Shown here: positions 1 through 7,200 of the stretch, one piece after another | Layout of the letters: each line of letters begins with the position of its first letter | Position numbering within the stretch: the first letter of the stretch is position 1 | NCBI GenBank assembly: GCA_020328135.1 | Contig: JAIXNA010000032.1 | Location: 1 to 8,530, forward strand | Length of the DNA stretch: 8,530 nucleotides | Source of the DNA: Candidatus Endomicrobiellum dinenymphae | GTDB lineage: Bacteria; Elusimicrobiota; Endomicrobiia; Endomicrobiales; Endomicrobiaceae | Reading direction: 5' to 3' | Notes under the pieces: generated by a model | What the model saw: the letters and a program-made list of their open reading frames with translations, nothing else | Database searches by the model: none | Told to the model about the DNA's origin: nothing | Translations under genes and position numbers: made by a program

Positions 1-71
1 GTATTTTTGTTAGGCAAAATAACATGCTTTCTAAAATTTTCAAAATTCTTTAAATTGAAAGCTACGGCATT
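1..71. repeat. Direct repeat, left copy (matches 200-270)
   Basis: Bases 1-71 are identical to 200-270 and in the same orientation; identity ends at base 72 versus 271. The match runs to the window edge, so its true left limit is unknown. In the 200-270 copy the minus strand encodes the segment just after the RDFTIN motif of the nucleotidyltransferase. In this left copy the same bases lie downstream of that gene's RFAAE motif and in a different frame, where they cannot belong to a normal protein. It is either a local duplication or a chimeric join. Confidence 0.95.
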
Positions 72-576
72 TCGTTTTGCGGCAGAATTTAAAATTAAAT
101 TCTGCCGCAAAACGAAACGCCCTAAGCATTCTTAAAGGATCGGATTTAAACGATTTTGTGGAAATAACATTTAATGTTTTTGATTTTAAATCTTTTAAAG
201 TATTTTTGTTAGGCAAAATAACATGCTTTCTAAAATTTTCAAAATTCTTTAAATTGAAAGCTACGGCATTAATCGTAAAATCTCTGTTTTGCAAATCTTC
301 TCTTATTGTTTTGCCGTTAATTAAAGATATATCTATATTTGCGACAACGCTATCTTTGAGTATTATTCTGTAAGTTTCGTTTGCCTCGTCCAAAGCAATA
401 AGTTTTGATTTAAATGCCGCCGCAACTTTTTTAGAATACTTTAAAGCATTTTTATTTACAGCCAAATCAACATCGTTATATTTACGCTTTAAAAACAGAT
501 CCCTTGAGAATCCGCCTACCGCGTAAACCTCATCGCCTTGCGATAATTCGTTAATTTTCTTAATAAATTTATTCAA
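40..576 (-). CDS. CCA-adding enzyme / poly(A) polymerase family, N-terminal part, 3' end disrupted
   Basis: The product is a class II nucleotidyltransferase head domain, which adds CCA to tRNA 3' ends or polyadenylates RNA in the cytoplasm. Visible motifs are GGFSRD (residues 21-26), the metal-binding DVD (35-37), RDFTINA (98-104) and the nucleotide-binding segment DPLRMLRAFRFAAEF (146-160). Family members are usually around 400 residues or more; this reading frame stops at 178. Residues from about 163 on are spurious: the sequence folds back on itself at 70-117 and then re-reads 1-71, a copy of 200-270, in another frame. The start is a TTG at 574-576 with no clear Shine-Dalgarno sequence; tandem TAA codons lie just upstream in frame, so no earlier start exists. 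It follows the second M16 gene by 49 bases and is probably the last visible operon member. The family is clear, but CCA-adding versus poly(A) activity cannot be decided without the missing C-terminal part. Confidence 0.85.
   Translation of the reverse strand: MNKFIKKINELSQGDEVYAVGGFSRDLFLKRKYNDVDLAVNKNALKYSKKVAAAFKSKLIALDEANETYRIILKDSVVANIDISLINGKTIREDLQNRDFTINAVAFNLKNFENFRKHVILPNKNTLKDLKSKTLNVISTKSFKSDPLRMLRAFRFAAEFNFKFCRKTKCRSFQFKEF
70..117. repeat. 48-base near-perfect palindrome (fold-back)
   Basis: Arms 70-92 and 95-117 are perfect reverse complements of 23 bases separated by two bases (93-94). The right arm is the natural coding sequence for the FRFAAEFN part of the nucleotidyltransferase on the minus strand. 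The left arm is that coding sequence inverted, so the palindrome looks like a fold-back copy rather than a terminator or binding site. It sits exactly between the broken end of the gene and the left direct-repeat copy. Confidence 0.93.
200..270. repeat. Direct repeat, right copy (matches 1-71)
   Basis: This is the copy in its natural place: on the minus strand it is in frame within the nucleotidyltransferase gene and encodes roughly residues 103-126. It is identical to bases 1-71. Confidence 0.95.
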
Positions 577-625
577 CTGTTATTAGTCCATTAATACATT
601 TGTCTTGTTGTTCTTTAAAAAATAT

Positions 626-1927
626 TTACTTTTCATTGGGATTAATAATTACAGTAACAGAGTTTTGAGAGAACACTTTATTTGCGATGTTAATTATATC
701 CTGCGTTGTAACTTTCTCTATATCTTTAATAAACTCAGCGTCATATTGATAGCCCTTGCCCGTAACTTCGTGAAAACCATAATAATAAGACTGATTCCAC
801 ACTGTCTGTCTGCCCATAATGTAAAGACCTTTCATATACGTTTTTGTATCTTTCAGCTCTTGTTCAGAGATTTTTACAACACAAAAATCCTTTAAAATTT
901 TGTCTATTTTTTTTAATGTTAAATCTATATTCTTTTTATCAAGACCTATGTAAACTGCAAAATAACTTTCTTCTCTTCTTGATGGATATACAGCGCCTAC
1001 TTCGTATGCAAGACCTAATTTTTCTCTAAGCTCTACAAACAACATGCTCGTCGTTCTCCCGCCTAAGACAATGCTTGCGATATTGATAGCGGCAAAATCT
1101 TTGTCGTAAAGATTAGACGCAGGAAAACCCACATATATGTACGCTTGATTAAATTTACCTTTGATTTCTTTTTTTATAGATTCCGTATGTTTTATATTAA
1201 AAGCAGGCATTTCAAATTTTACGCCGGTAGGAACATTTGAAAAATATTTTTCCAAAGATTGTCTTACTATTTTCTCATCAACATTACCCGCTATAGAAAT
1301 CAAAATATTTGAAGCATTGTAAGAATACCGATGCCATTTTATTAAATCTTCTCTATTAAGTTTTGAAATAGTTTCTTTAGATCCCAAAACGGGCGTAGAG
1401 TATGGAACATTTCTATAAAATACTTTTGCAAACTCGTCGGAAGCAGTACTGTCTATACTATCTTTGCGAGAATCAAGAGCGGCCGTAATAGTTTGCTTTT
1501 CAAAAGACAATTCTTTTTCGTCAAATGCAGGATTTATAATTACGTCTGCAAGAATTTCCGCTGCTTTATCAAAATACTCAGGAAGAAAAACCATGCCAAT
1601 TTCAGCCACATCGTAATCAATGTAAGCAGACAAATACGCGCCAATATTCTCTGTATCTTTCGCAAGAATCTCACTGGAACGATTTTTTGTAGAATGCGTC
1701 ATAAGTTTTGCAGCGAGATGCGATATCCCGGACTTATCGGACGTTTCGTTTATCACGGAAACAGGCGTCATAATCCTTACGGCAACAACTTTTGCCCCGG
1801 CTGTTCTGTTAAATAAAACTTTAATATTATTTTTAAGCGTAAAACTTTCCATTTTTCCTCCAAACGCGCTTTGCAGAAATATTATTTGAACCAAAATTAC
1901 TAAGTACAACAATTTCTTTCTCAGCAT
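626..1927 (-). CDS. M16 peptidase homologue, exported, catalytically inactive (partner subunit)
   Basis: This 433-residue protein has the two-lobed M16B (insulinase/processing-peptidase) fold. A basic N-terminus and hydrophobic stretch (about residues 4-22) form a Sec signal peptide, with probable cleavage near AFG-G. The zinc motif HxxEH of active relatives is here HLAAK (70-74), so the catalytic Glu and second His are lost. The distal Glu ligand is also gone: ITAAL stands where the neighbour has IIEEI. The C-terminal half keeps the LREKLGLAYEVG segment seen in M16 proteins. Start ATG 1925-1927 has an upstream AGGGAG at good spacing. It lies 32 bases after the active M16 gene. Active/inactive M16 pairs form heterodimers in known systems such as mitochondrial processing peptidase, so this is probably the substrate-binding subunit. 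Substrate unknown. Confidence 0.92.
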   Translation of the reverse strand: MLRKKLLYLVILVQIIFLQSAFGGKMESFTLKNNIKVLFNRTAGAKVVAVRIMTPVSVINETSDKSGISHLAAKLMTHSTKNRSSEILAKDTENIGAYLSAYIDYDVAEIGMVFLPEYFDKAAEILADVIINPAFDEKELSFEKQTITAALDSRKDSIDSTASDEFAKVFYRNVPYSTPVLGSKETISKLNREDLIKWHRYSYNASNILISIAGNVDEKIVRQSLEKYFSNVPTGVKFEMPAFNIKHTESIKKEIKGKFNQAYIYVGFPASNLYDKDFAAINIASIVLGGRTTSMLFVELREKLGLAYEVGAVYPSRREESYFAVYIGLDKKNIDLTLKKIDKILKDFCVVKISEQELKDTKTYMKGLYIMGRQTVWNQSYYYGFHEVTGKGYQYDAEFIKDIEKVTTQDIINIANKVFSQNSVTVIINPNEK

Positions 1928-1959
1928 ATATTTGCTCCCTATGATTAACTTTACTTATA

Positions 1960-3270
1960 CTACTTTTTTGGCAGCAATGCCACATTAGAAACTGTCGCAG
2001 ATGAATAATACCTCTTAAAGAAATTTATTACATCTTCAATCGTCATTTTTTCCATTTTACTGATATATTCATTTATAAACTTGGAATTACCCATCAATTG
2101 CCAAAAGCCGTTAATTTCAGCAATATCGTAGGGCGTTTCATGTGAAAATGTCCAATAGGTTTTTATTGCAAGTTTTGCTCGACTCAATTCTTCTTCAGAA
2201 ATACCATTGTTGATTATATCCTCAATTTGCTTTTTTATTTCACCTTTTATTACTCCAAGATTTTTGGGATCAAAAATTGACGATATATATATAACACCCG
2301 CTCCTTTTTCCGCTGAATACGAAGAACCTATGGAATATACAAGATGCTTATTGTCGTAGAGAGCTTTGTATAATCTTGAGCTTTTACCGCAGCCTAGAAT
2401 ACTTGCAGCCAAATCTGCGACATAAATATCATCTACATTTACATCCGGTCCCAAAAAACCCGTAAGCATATGCCCAACTTCTACTTTGCCATATTCAACT
2501 GTATCTTCACCTTTATGTGTTTTTTCTGTAAGCATTGGTTCCATTGGGGCGGACTGTTTGGCAAATTTGCCAAATGTTTCGTTTAAAAGTTTTTTTATTT
2601 TTAGTTCATCAAAATTACCGGACACAACAACAATCATCTTTGCCGGAATATAATGGGTTTTATAATAACCGTATATTTCATCGCGCGAAATATTTGCAAT
2701 AACTTGCGCTGAACCTATAACATTGTTTTTTAATGCGCTTTCCGTATAAAGCGTTTTATAAAATTTTTCCCAAAGAACAGATATCGGAGTATCTAAGCAT
2801 CTTTGAATTTCTTCAATAATAACTTTTCTTTCCATATCAATTTCGTTCTGAGGAAAAAGAGGATTGCAAACAGCGTCGGCAAGCATTTTTACGCTTTCTT
2901 CCACGCCGTCTTGCTGAATGCTTATATAATACTGTGTGAATTCTTTAGAAGTCATAGCATTGATATAACCTCCCATATTTTCGACATTTCTTGACATTAA
3001 ATCGCCGGGATAATTTTTACTGCCTTTAAACATTAAATGTTCTACGAAATGCGAAAGCCCGGCTTGCGACGGCTTTTCATCAACCGATCCCGCCCTCACA
3101 AAAACAACTACAGACGCTGCAAGACTATTTTTATCGTTTATTAAAATAGACGTAAGACCATTCTCATATTTCACAGTTTTTACTCCTTTTGAAGCGCAGC
3201 CAATTATAAAAAATACAGCTGTTATAAGTAATAATATTATTTTATTTTTTAGTTTAAATTTTGCGCCCAT
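1960..3270 (-). CDS. M16 family zinc metallopeptidase, lipoprotein-type, active subunit
   Basis: This 436-residue M16B peptidase carries the inverted zinc motif HFVEH (residues 74-78), with E77 as catalytic base. The expected distal zinc ligand lies about 76 residues on, in IIEEI (E153/E154). The N-terminus is a lysine-rich segment, a hydrophobic run and IIGC with Cys25, a plausible though not canonical lipobox, so the mature protein is probably anchored to a membrane facing the periplasm. The C-terminal lobe has the SSRLYKAL...HLVYSIG segment typical of the family. Start ATG 3268-3270 lies inside the end of the upstream radical SAM gene (about 22-base overlap), with GGAG five bases before it, which implies translational coupling. 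The inactive M16 homologue follows after 32 bases and is the likely partner. Likely role is degradation or processing of peptides outside the cytoplasm. Confidence 0.94.
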   Translation of the reverse strand: MGAKFKLKNKIILLLITAVFFIIGCASKGVKTVKYENGLTSILINDKNSLAASVVVFVRAGSVDEKPSQAGLSHFVEHLMFKGSKNYPGDLMSRNVENMGGYINAMTSKEFTQYYISIQQDGVEESVKMLADAVCNPLFPQNEIDMERKVIIEEIQRCLDTPISVLWEKFYKTLYTESALKNNVIGSAQVIANISRDEIYGYYKTHYIPAKMIVVVSGNFDELKIKKLLNETFGKFAKQSAPMEPMLTEKTHKGEDTVEYGKVEVGHMLTGFLGPDVNVDDIYVADLAASILGCGKSSRLYKALYDNKHLVYSIGSSYSAEKGAGVIYISSIFDPKNLGVIKGEIKKQIEDIINNGISEEELSRAKLAIKTYWTFSHETPYDIAEINGFWQLMGNSKFINEYISKMEKMTIEDVINFFKRYYSSATVSNVALLPKK

Positions 3271-4136
3271 CCGCGCTCCATGTTTAGCAATTTAAGATAA
3301 TTTAATGCTTCTTCATAGTCTCCTTCTATCAACGAACGTGATAACTCTTGAAATTTATCTGATTTATAGGCGGGGTGATACTGCGCCATCAAACTTATAA
3401 AAGTATCTCTCGACAATTCTTTTGCTATAAAATCTAAAACTTTTTTAGTATTTTCAACATTTCCCGGCAAAACCAAATGCCTTATAATAATACCTTTTTT
3501 TGCTACTCCATTGCAGTCAACCGCTAAATCGCCAACCTGCCTTCTCATCTCTTTTAAAGCTGATTGATTTGCTTCAACATAATTTTTAACTCCGGAATAC
3601 TTAAAAGCTGTTTTGCTATCAGAATATTTTATGTCCGGAAGATATATATCAACTATTCCTTCGAGAAGTTTTAGAGTTTCGACATTTTCGTACCCGCTAC
3701 AATTATACAGTATAGGTATTTTTAACCCTTTTTTACGCGCAAGATACACAGACTTTGCAATTTGCGCGCTGTAATGCGTAGGCGTAACAAAATTTATATT
3801 ATGCGCGCCTCTGTTTTGGAGATTTAACATCATCTCAACTAAATCATCGATACTTATTTCTCTACCGTTACCAAGCTGGCTTATTGGATAATTCTGACAA
3901 AAAACACACTGTAAAGTACAATTTGAAAAAAAGATTGCGCCTGAACCGTTTTTTGCGCTTATCGGCGGTTCTTCGCCTGTGTGGATATTGCTGCTTGCAA
4001 CAAATATCTTATCGGCAGTTCTGCAAAGACCTTTCTGTCCTGCGTTTCTATTTACGCCGCACTTTCTTGGACATATTATACACTTGTCCAACATAGAGCA
4101 AAGCTTTTCTATATTATCTTCAAAATTAATCATCAT
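3249..4136 (-). CDS. PflX-like radical SAM protein (pyruvate formate-lyase activating enzyme homologue)
   Basis: This 295-residue cytoplasmic protein matches the PflX/COG1313 type of radical SAM protein. The cluster-binding CxxxCxxC is CTLQCVFC (C73, C77, C80), preceded by GSGAIFFS. A separate N-terminal cysteine set, CIICPRKC (C19, C22, C26) with GLC (C38), is characteristic of this subgroup and may hold a second metal site. Other family marks are TGEEPPIS, GAHNINFVTPTH, YNCSGYE, IVDIYLPDIKY and RHLVLPG. It is expected to cleave S-adenosylmethionine to a 5'-deoxyadenosyl radical, but the physiological substrate of PflX proteins is not established, and no glycyl-radical enzyme lies in this window. 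Two adjacent ATGs (4134-4136 and 4131-4133) follow an AGGA; spacing slightly favours the second, giving 294 residues. It begins 32 bases after the tRNA and its end overlaps the M16 gene. Confidence 0.93.
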   Translation of the reverse strand: MMINFEDNIEKLCSMLDKCIICPRKCGVNRNAGQKGLCRTADKIFVASSNIHTGEEPPISAKNGSGAIFFSNCTLQCVFCQNYPISQLGNGREISIDDLVEMMLNLQNRGAHNINFVTPTHYSAQIAKSVYLARKKGLKIPILYNCSGYENVETLKLLEGIVDIYLPDIKYSDSKTAFKYSGVKNYVEANQSALKEMRRQVGDLAVDCNGVAKKGIIIRHLVLPGNVENTKKVLDFIAKELSRDTFISLMAQYHPAYKSDKFQELSRSLIEGDYEEALNYLKLLNMERGWAQNLN

Positions 4137-4168
4137 TCCTGTTATGAAATACCGCGATCAAAAAAAAC

Positions 4169-4241
4169 TGCGCCCATCCGGACTTGAACCGGAATCACCG
4201 GCTTCGGAGGCCAGGACTCTATCCAATTAAGCTATGGACGC
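4169..4241 (-). tRNA. tRNA-Arg (anticodon CCG)
   Basis: The 73 bases fold as a full cloverleaf. The acceptor stem is GCGTCCA (position 1 at base 4241) with TGGGCGC. The D arm contains TTGGATA. The anticodon stem is CTGGC/GCCGG with loop CTCCGAA, giving anticodon CCG, which reads CGG (Arg). The T arm is TCCGG-TTCAAGT-CCGGA, and the discriminator is A at 4169. The 3' CCA is not encoded: the next bases are G and then a run of eight T (4160-4167 on this strand). Maturation therefore needs a CCA-adding enzyme. That T-run could help end transcription or be a pause site. The gene lies 78 bases after alaS and 32 bases before the radical SAM gene, all on the same strand. Confidence 0.97.
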
Positions 4242-4319
4242 GTCAAATCACATCACAGAAACGAAATTTTAACTTTATCTCCCCGGGCATAAATGAAGAA
4301 TAAATGCAAAAGACAATCT

Positions 4320-7058
4320 CTACCATATGTACTGCTGAGCATTTTCTATTGCGTGTTCTAATTTCGACAAATCTTTGGTTCCGCCTTGCGCAAAATCCGG
4401 CTTACCGCCGCCTGAACCATTAATTGCAACGGCAAAAGCTTTTGCAAATTTTCCCGCATTAATCCCCTTCTGCGCATAGTCTGCCGTAGCAGAAACTATA
4501 AAAAAAGCTTTGTTTTCACTTTTTGAAACTATCAGCAATAACGCGGATTTTAATTTCGCTTTTAACTGATCTGACATTTCTCTTAAAGATTTTATATCCG
4601 CGCCATCAACTAATATACGTAAAAAGTTCACTCCGTTAACTTCTCTAATTTGTTTTGCATAATAATCTATCTTACTGCTTTTATACGCATTAATTTCACT
4701 TTCAATTTTTTCAATTCGCGTCTGCGCTTTGCTTACGAAAGACTCTTTCTCCAGAGGTAACAGGGGATTGAGAATTTTGTCCAACTTTTCTGAAACTTCA
4801 TTTATCAAATCATCTCTTTCACGCAACTTTGCATCTCTTTCATCTAATTTTTCTAAAAGTTTAACTAGCAAAGCGCTTTTTTTATCTTTCTCTTCTGAAA
4901 TTTTACTTTCCTCAGCTTCTGCATGTAAAATATAATCTTCCGCGGAAATACCGGCAACTGCCTTTATGCGTCTTACGCCTGCGGCAACAGAAGATTCTGA
5001 CACAATTTTAAACATTCCAATTTCGCCTGTTCTATTAACGTGCGTCCCGCCGCATAATTCCATTGAATAATTGTCTTCGCCATCTTCACTTTTTACAGAT
5101 ACTGTTCTCACTACCTTACCATATTTTTCACCAAATAACGCCGTTGCGCCCGCGTTGCGGGCATCAATTATATCCATGGTTTCAATACGCACTGCAGAGT
5201 TTGCTCTTACAACTGAATTTACTTTTTTTTCTATTTTAATTAAATCTTCTCTTTTTATCGCGGAAAAATACGTAAAATCAAAACGTAAATAATCATTCGT
5301 TACCAAAGATCCCGCTTGCGCTACATGTTCGCCAAACGCTTCGCGAAGAGTCTTATGAAGTATATGCGTAGCGGTATGATGCCTTGCAATCTGTTTTCTG
5401 CGCTCAATATCTATAATTGTTGATACTGTGTCGTTCGTTTTCAACGAACCTTTTACAACTCTAACTTTATGAACAAACAAACTTCCTATAGGTTTAGAAA
5501 CGTCTTCAACAACAGCTTCAAAATTATTATTTTCTATTCTACCCTTATCAGAACTCTGCCCGCCGGACTGCGCGTAAAAAGACGTTTGCGAAAGAATAAT
5601 TTCGCCTTCATCGCCGGCATTTAATTCGGCAACTTCTTTACCGTCTTTAACTAAAGATAAAACTTTGCCTTCGCTTACATAACTTTCATATCCTTTAAAA
5701 ACGGTATCATTCGCCTTTTTATGCAATACGGAGTAAAAAGTAACGTCTTTTTCACCTGACCCGCCCCAAGCCGCGCGGGATTTTTCTTGAGTATTTTGTT
5801 GCTCTGATCTAAAACCGTTTTCGTCAACAGTCAGTCCGTTTTCGGAAGCAATTTCTTTTGTTAAGTCATAAGGAAATCCGTAAGTATCGTAAAGTTTAAA
5901 AACATCTTTCCCTGCAATAACATTTACGCCCTTAGATTTATAAGAACTTATAATATCAGAGACTATTTCAGAACCTGACTCAAGCGTTTCTAAAAATTTT
6001 TCTTCTTCTATTTTGATAATAGATTTTATATTGCTAAGTTTTGAAGCAAGCTCAGGATACGCCGGCTCCATAATGTTAAACACCGTTGAGGCAAGCTCGT
6101 TTATAAACGGTTTATCGTATCCATAGAGTTTGCCTTGTCTTAAAGCTCTTCTTAAAATTCTTCTTAAAACATATCCTCTGCTCTCATTTGACGGTAAAAT
6201 ACCATCTGAAATTAAAAAAGTTACAGCCCTTGAATGGTCCGCAATCATTCTAAGTTTTGGTATATTTCTACCCTCGTTTTTTATCTTTAATATCTCAGCT
6301 GCATTTTCCATTATGGGCGCAAACAAATCGATATCAAAAATATTCTTTTTTCCGTTTACCGCAGCTACTATTCTTTCCAGCCCCATGCCGGTATCTATAT
6401 TTTTCCTTGGAAGATTTTTTAGAGAACCATCTGCCTGTCTGTCAAATTGCGTGAAAACAAGATTCCATATTTCAAGATATCTGTCACAATTGCAATCCTG
6501 ACCGCATGTAGGTTTGCCACAACTCATTTCAAATCCTAAATCTATTAGAATTTCCGAACATGGACCGCACGGACCTGTATCGCCCATATTCCAAAAATTT
6601 GTTTCATCTCCCATTCTTATAATTTTATTTTCAGGAACTATCTTTTTCCATATTTCTACGGTCTCTGTATCGTCTTTATAAACGGTTATGTAAAGTTTAT
6701 CTTTAGGCAGCGCCATATTTTTTGTTAAAAATTCCCATGCCCATGTAATTGCTTCTTTTTTAAAATAATCGCCAAAAGAAAAATTACCTAACATTTCAAA
6801 AAATGTTAGGTGTCTTGTAGTTATTCCAATCTGTTCGATATCCGACGTTCTAAAACACTTTTGACAGCTTGCAGCTCTTGTAAAAGAATCTTTACTCTGA
6901 CCTAAAAAATGTTGCTTAAACTGAACCATACCGGCTGAAGTAAAAAGCAACGTTTTATCGCCCGTGGGAACAAGCGAGTCCGATGAAACAACAGTACAAT
7001 CATTATTGTTAAAAAAGTTTAAAAATTCCGCTCTGATTTTTGAGGATTGTTTATTCAT
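4320..7058 (-). CDS. alaS: Alanyl-tRNA synthetase
   Basis: The 912-residue cytoplasmic enzyme charges tRNA-Ala and is full length for the family. The class II catalytic core is at the N-terminus: motif 2 RHLTFFEMLGNFSFGDYF (about 82-99), DTGPCGPCSE (150-159) and motif 3 DTGMGLER (222-229). Four cysteines (C170, C175, C179, C181) just before DRYLEIWNLVF look like a small metal-binding insert. The editing domain, which removes mischarged Ser and Gly, has HHTATH (560-565) and CGGTH (669-673), all zinc ligands present. A charged coiled-coil segment runs from about 710 to 790. The C-terminal C-Ala domain ends with the glycine-rich NGSGGGKPDFAQGG (about 880-893). ATG 7056-7058 is the only sensible start because MNKQSSKIRAEFL aligns with the normal N-terminus. 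There is no Shine-Dalgarno sequence, and a promoter-like pair sits almost on the start codon. Confidence 0.98.
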   Translation of the reverse strand: MNKQSSKIRAEFLNFFNNNDCTVVSSDSLVPTGDKTLLFTSAGMVQFKQHFLGQSKDSFTRAASCQKCFRTSDIEQIGITTRHLTFFEMLGNFSFGDYFKKEAITWAWEFLTKNMALPKDKLYITVYKDDTETVEIWKKIVPENKIIRMGDETNFWNMGDTGPCGPCSEILIDLGFEMSCGKPTCGQDCNCDRYLEIWNLVFTQFDRQADGSLKNLPRKNIDTGMGLERIVAAVNGKKNIFDIDLFAPIMENAAEILKIKNEGRNIPKLRMIADHSRAVTFLISDGILPSNESRGYVLRRILRRALRQGKLYGYDKPFINELASTVFNIMEPAYPELASKLSNIKSIIKIEEEKFLETLESGSEIVSDIISSYKSKGVNVIAGKDVFKLYDTYGFPYDLTKEIASENGLTVDENGFRSEQQNTQEKSRAAWGGSGEKDVTFYSVLHKKANDTVFKGYESYVSEGKVLSLVKDGKEVAELNAGDEGEIILSQTSFYAQSGGQSSDKGRIENNNFEAVVEDVSKPIGSLFVHKVRVVKGSLKTNDTVSTIIDIERRKQIARHHTATHILHKTLREAFGEHVAQAGSLVTNDYLRFDFTYFSAIKREDLIKIEKKVNSVVRANSAVRIETMDIIDARNAGATALFGEKYGKVVRTVSVKSEDGEDNYSMELCGGTHVNRTGEIGMFKIVSESSVAAGVRRIKAVAGISAEDYILHAEAEESKISEEKDKKSALLVKLLEKLDERDAKLRERDDLINEVSEKLDKILNPLLPLEKESFVSKAQTRIEKIESEINAYKSSKIDYYAKQIREVNGVNFLRILVDGADIKSLREMSDQLKAKLKSALLLIVSKSENKAFFIVSATADYAQKGINAGKFAKAFAVAINGSGGGKPDFAQGGTKDLSKLEHAIENAQQYIW

Positions 7059-7060
7059 GA

Positions 7061-7096
7061 TATTGTAATTCTACTAAAAAAATTCTAGCAACTCAA
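7061..7096 (-). promoter_or_regulatory. Possible alaS promoter (TTGAGT-17-TAGAAT), near-leaderless
   Basis: On the minus strand TTGAGT (7096-7091) and TAGAAT (7073-7068) are separated by exactly 17 bases, a good sigma-70-type arrangement. Transcription would begin near 7061, only about three bases before the alaS ATG, consistent with the lack of a ribosome binding site. Such short motifs occur by chance in AT-rich DNA, so this is a prediction only. Confidence 0.4.
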
Positions 7097-7167
7097 ACAG
7101 TACCCCGACGGCTACGCCGCCGCCTCTCTTCAAAAAGACATTGTTCAGTTTTCAGTGACAAAAAGAA

Positions 7168-7192
7168 TGCTATAGTGTTAAAAAACAGGAGG
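7168..7192 (+). promoter_or_regulatory. Extended -10 promoter-like site plus strong ribosome binding site
   Basis: On the plus strand TGCTATAGT (7168-7176) matches an extended -10 element. It is followed by AGGAGG (7187-7192) eight bases before ATG 7201. Predicted transcription start is near 7183. The signals lead into the broken integrase fragment on this strand. No convincing -35 is seen, which an extended -10 can tolerate. Confidence 0.4.
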
Positions 7193-7200
7193 AAGTAAGC

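Noticed and set aside
70..117. Palindrome as a transcription terminator for the operon
   Set aside because: One arm is the gene's own coding sequence inverted, and no T-run follows; a fold-back origin explains it better.
605..1029. Plus-strand open frames across the inactive M16 gene
   Set aside because: They are shadows opposite a strongly supported peptidase gene and have no family-like sequence.
3262..3273. Twelve bases (tgcgcccatccg) shared with the tRNA 3' end at 4169-4180
   Set aside because: At 3262-3273 they belong to the overlap of two well-formed genes; too short to treat as a recombination site.
3979..4230. Plus-strand frame with an RPSGLEPESPASEARTLSN tail
   Set aside because: It is the antisense translation of the tRNA gene and of the radical SAM gene, a well-known false ORF.
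4169..4241. tRNA-Arg as attachment site of the integrase remnant
   Set aside because: No copy of the tRNA 3' end is seen near 7100-8530, and alaS lies between the two.
4278..4292. CCCGGG palindrome between alaS and the tRNA as a terminator
   Set aside because: Stem is very short and no T-run follows on either strand.
6130..6501. Plus-strand 123-residue frame opposite alaS
   Set aside because: It lies wholly antisense to the conserved catalytic core of alaS; hydrophobic composition is an AT-rich shadow effect.
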